From positions 1-44,835 of the forward strand of contig LSZA01000025.1 in assembly GCA_001637315.1 (NCBI GenBank): DNA of 44,835 nt, read 5' to 3'. The stretch is from Phormidium willei BDU 130791. GTDB taxonomy: Bacteria > Cyanobacteriota > Cyanobacteriia > Cyanobacteriales > Geitlerinemataceae. The notes under the pieces were generated by a model. It was not told the DNA's origin and did not search any database. It worked only from the letters and a program-made list of their open reading frames with translations. The position numbers and the translations under genes are program-made. Positions 43,356 to 44,835 of the stretch are shown piece by piece; position 1 is the first letter of the stretch; the number at the start of each line of letters is the position of its first letter.

Positions 43356-44835
43356 TTAACCTGGGTTAACCGCCGGTAATAGTTTTTGAACCACCGGCCA
43401 GAAGTGATCCCAGCCATTCAAGCCACCATTGACAGCACGACGAACCCCCTGCCAATCTTGAGCTAAGGCTCGTTGGTCGACTGAACGTTCCCAGAAGTAT
43501 TCCACCAAAATCCCCGCCGCTACATCCGGATCGAGGGCCAGTTCTGGGTTATCGACTAAGGGAACTCCGAGTTTATCGCCGTAATGTTGATAGTTGGCGC
43601 GGCCGGTAATTTGGACAAAGCCGCGTCCGTGGAAGCGAACCCCATCTCCGGGTTGGGTGTTCCCGAGATCCGATCGCCCCTCATACATCTCATGGAAATA
43701 ACTATTCCCCCCCCATTCATTGATGGGTTGGAAACCAGCGGTTTCGACGGAGATCGTCGCTAAAGCCGCCACCAGAGTCGGTTGATTGAGGATACCTCGG
43801 GCTTCGAGTTTCTCAATCAATGGCGGTAGATAGGTTTCGACGTCAGAGAGTTTAGCCCCCATCAACTCCGCCGCCGTTGGCACGTCAATCCAACGACTGG
43901 TGTCGTTCATTAACGGGACTTCTTGGACTTCAATGAGTTTTTTGGCAAAGGTTGGACTAATTTGATCCAAGGGCAGTTCAAAGGCCCGGGCAAAGCGTTC
44001 GATCGCATTTTTGGTATTGGGACCATAAAGACCATCCGCTTTGTCATGAAGGACTTTTAACGCCCGTAACCGCACTTGAATTTGTTTAATGAGAGCGCGG
44101 TTCTTAGCCGCTTGGGTGACCGTGAGAGTTTGATTATTGGTGAGTAGATCTTGGAGTTTTAACTCAGCGGGGCGGCTGGAGCTACTTGGGGGACTGGCGG
44201 TGGCGGCCAGGGTTGTACCGTCGGGGAGGGGTGGTGATTGTCCGGGTTTACCATCAACGTAGTGAATCCACAAATCGCCATCGGTCCCGCAGATATCTTT
44301 CATATCTTGGTAACCATAGACAATCCCGGCCCCGCTGCTGTTGGTGTCGTAGCCGTTGGGAGTCCATTTACCGTAGGGATCGTTGATAATCCAGCCGCGA
44401 TCGCAGTAACCCAGAATCGTCACAATATGGCCCGAAGCGGTAAACCAGCCATGAACAATACAGGGTTTCCCCTGTTGCAACCAATCTTTGACCTCTTGCC
44501 ATTTCGCATCAGGCTGGAAGTCATCCTGGTAGCCGTAGAGTTGGAGCAGTTGGGCTAAATCCGTGGGAGAGTGACGCGATAGCCCGCGATCGAGCATGTA
44601 CTGATAGAGTTCATCTTCGAGTTGAACGCCATTCCCGTTAATTGAGGGATGCCCAAAGTAGGCCATACACATGGCCACTGAGGTCACGTTACAGGAGCCA
44701 TGAGGATTGTTGGTGTTATCGAGTTGTGTGAAAAAGGGAACCTTCAAACGAACCGAGCCATCGGGGCGCACATAGCCGACCGGAGCCGGGGGGGCAGCCG
44801 CGGGCTGAACGGCGGGTTTCGGGGGGGGAGGTGGT
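43356..44835 (-). CDS. Cell-wall hydrolase: C39-like, PG-binding and GH19 domains (5' partial)
   Basis: The frame has no stop up to the right edge; its N-terminus lies beyond 44835. From the GTG at 44771 it reads 471 residues, preceded by a Pro-rich linker (PKPAVQPAAAPPAPVGY). Domain order: C39_2 (VPFFTQLDN, GSCNVTSVAM, SGHIVTI, NDPYGKW), Pro/Ser linker, peptidoglycan-binding (IQVRLRALKVLHDKADGLYGPNTKNAIERF), then a GH19-like chitinase/lysozyme domain. The last has ISVETAGF (likely catalytic Glu), YEGRSDLGN and FHGRGFVQITGRANYQHYG. Such multi-domain lysins cut peptidoglycan; this may be remodelling, lysis or antibacterial use. Its C39 domain duplicates that of the downstream gene. Confidence 0.85.
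   Translation of the reverse strand, partial: PPPPPKPAVQPAAAPPAPVGYVRPDGSVRLKVPFFTQLDNTNNPHGSCNVTSVAMCMAYFGHPSINGNGVQLEDELYQYMLDRGLSRHSPTDLAQLLQLYGYQDDFQPDAKWQEVKDWLQQGKPCIVHGWFTASGHIVTILGYCDRGWIINDPYGKWTPNGYDTNSSGAGIVYGYQDMKDICGTDGDLWIHYVDGKPGQSPPLPDGTTLAATASPPSSSSRPAELKLQDLLTNNQTLTVTQAAKNRALIKQIQVRLRALKVLHDKADGLYGPNTKNAIERFARAFELPLDQISPTFAKKLIEVQEVPLMNDTSRWIDVPTAAELMGAKLSDVETYLPPLIEKLEARGILNQPTLVAALATISVETAGFQPINEWGGNSYFHEMYEGRSDLGNTQPGDGVRFHGRGFVQITGRANYQHYGDKLGVPLVDNPELALDPDVAAGILVEYFWERSVDQRALAQDWQGVRRAVNGGLNGWDHFWPVVQKLLPAVNPG

Noticed and set aside
1-44835. tRNA, rRNA, CRISPR arrays, tmRNA and RNase P RNA
   Set aside because: No cloverleaf with matching T-loop motif, no spaced direct repeats and no rRNA core sequences were seen by eye; a tRNAscan and Rfam search would settle this.

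Overview
The window reads as chromosomal DNA from a cyanobacterium, most likely a filamentous non-heterocystous one (the genus is a guess). The HIP1 octamer GCGATCGC occurs throughout, inside and between genes. The fbp-zwf-opcA cluster is a cyanobacterial hallmark. Several families are largely cyanobacterial: DUF3086, DUF3119, OpcA and a PlsY/PEP-utilising fusion. I see no rRNA, tRNA, CRISPR array, complete transposon or prophage structural genes.

Layout. 1-8352 (all minus): a YS-type pseudo-orthocaspase gene broken by a one-base frameshift, sat (ATP sulfurylase), then opcA, zwf and fbp, transcribed fbp>zwf>opcA. 8353-12769: a divergent promoter and a 1381-residue SF1 helicase with a long helical-repeat tail. 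12835-17428 (minus): a GFA-type zinc protein, a hairpin that looks like the right end of a lost IS200/IS605 element, a small exported protein, DUF3086 and DUF3119 proteins, and a ChW-repeat protein. 17585-23607 (minus): GlcD, a prolyl oligopeptidase, and a minD-minE-ABC permease run that lacks minC. 23934-26036 (plus): a Tat-exported protein of unknown function with a glycine/alanine-rich membrane core.

26119-32085 is the most coherent specialised locus. A Fur/Zur-type palindrome lies between a divergent FAD oxidoreductase and a CobW/COG0523 zinc GTPase. FolE, a second CobW-like P-loop protein and two tandem metallophosphoesterase-fold proteins follow. In the first of these two metal ligands are replaced by cysteine; the second has lost most ligands. 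I read this as a zinc-economy locus (inference).

32144-34953 (minus): NAD kinase, a YdcF/DUF218 protein and citrate synthase. 35224-38709 (plus): a fusion of a degenerate PlsY domain to a PEP-synthase-like enzyme, and a small exported acidic protein. 38713-44835 (minus): KDPG aldolase, a TIR-TM-WD40 protein with an intact TIR catalytic Glu and 14 WD repeats, a C39-like protein, and a partial C39/PG-binding/GH19 cell-wall hydrolase that runs off the right edge.

How the genes work together: fbp, zwf and opcA form the oxidative pentose phosphate module, to which NAD kinase (NADP supply) and Eda are metabolically related. MinDE places division. The 26-32 kb locus probably handles zinc. The right edge combines a signalling or immunity protein with paralogous wall hydrolases. 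Short heptamer repeats, some directly before start codons, mark several intergenic regions.
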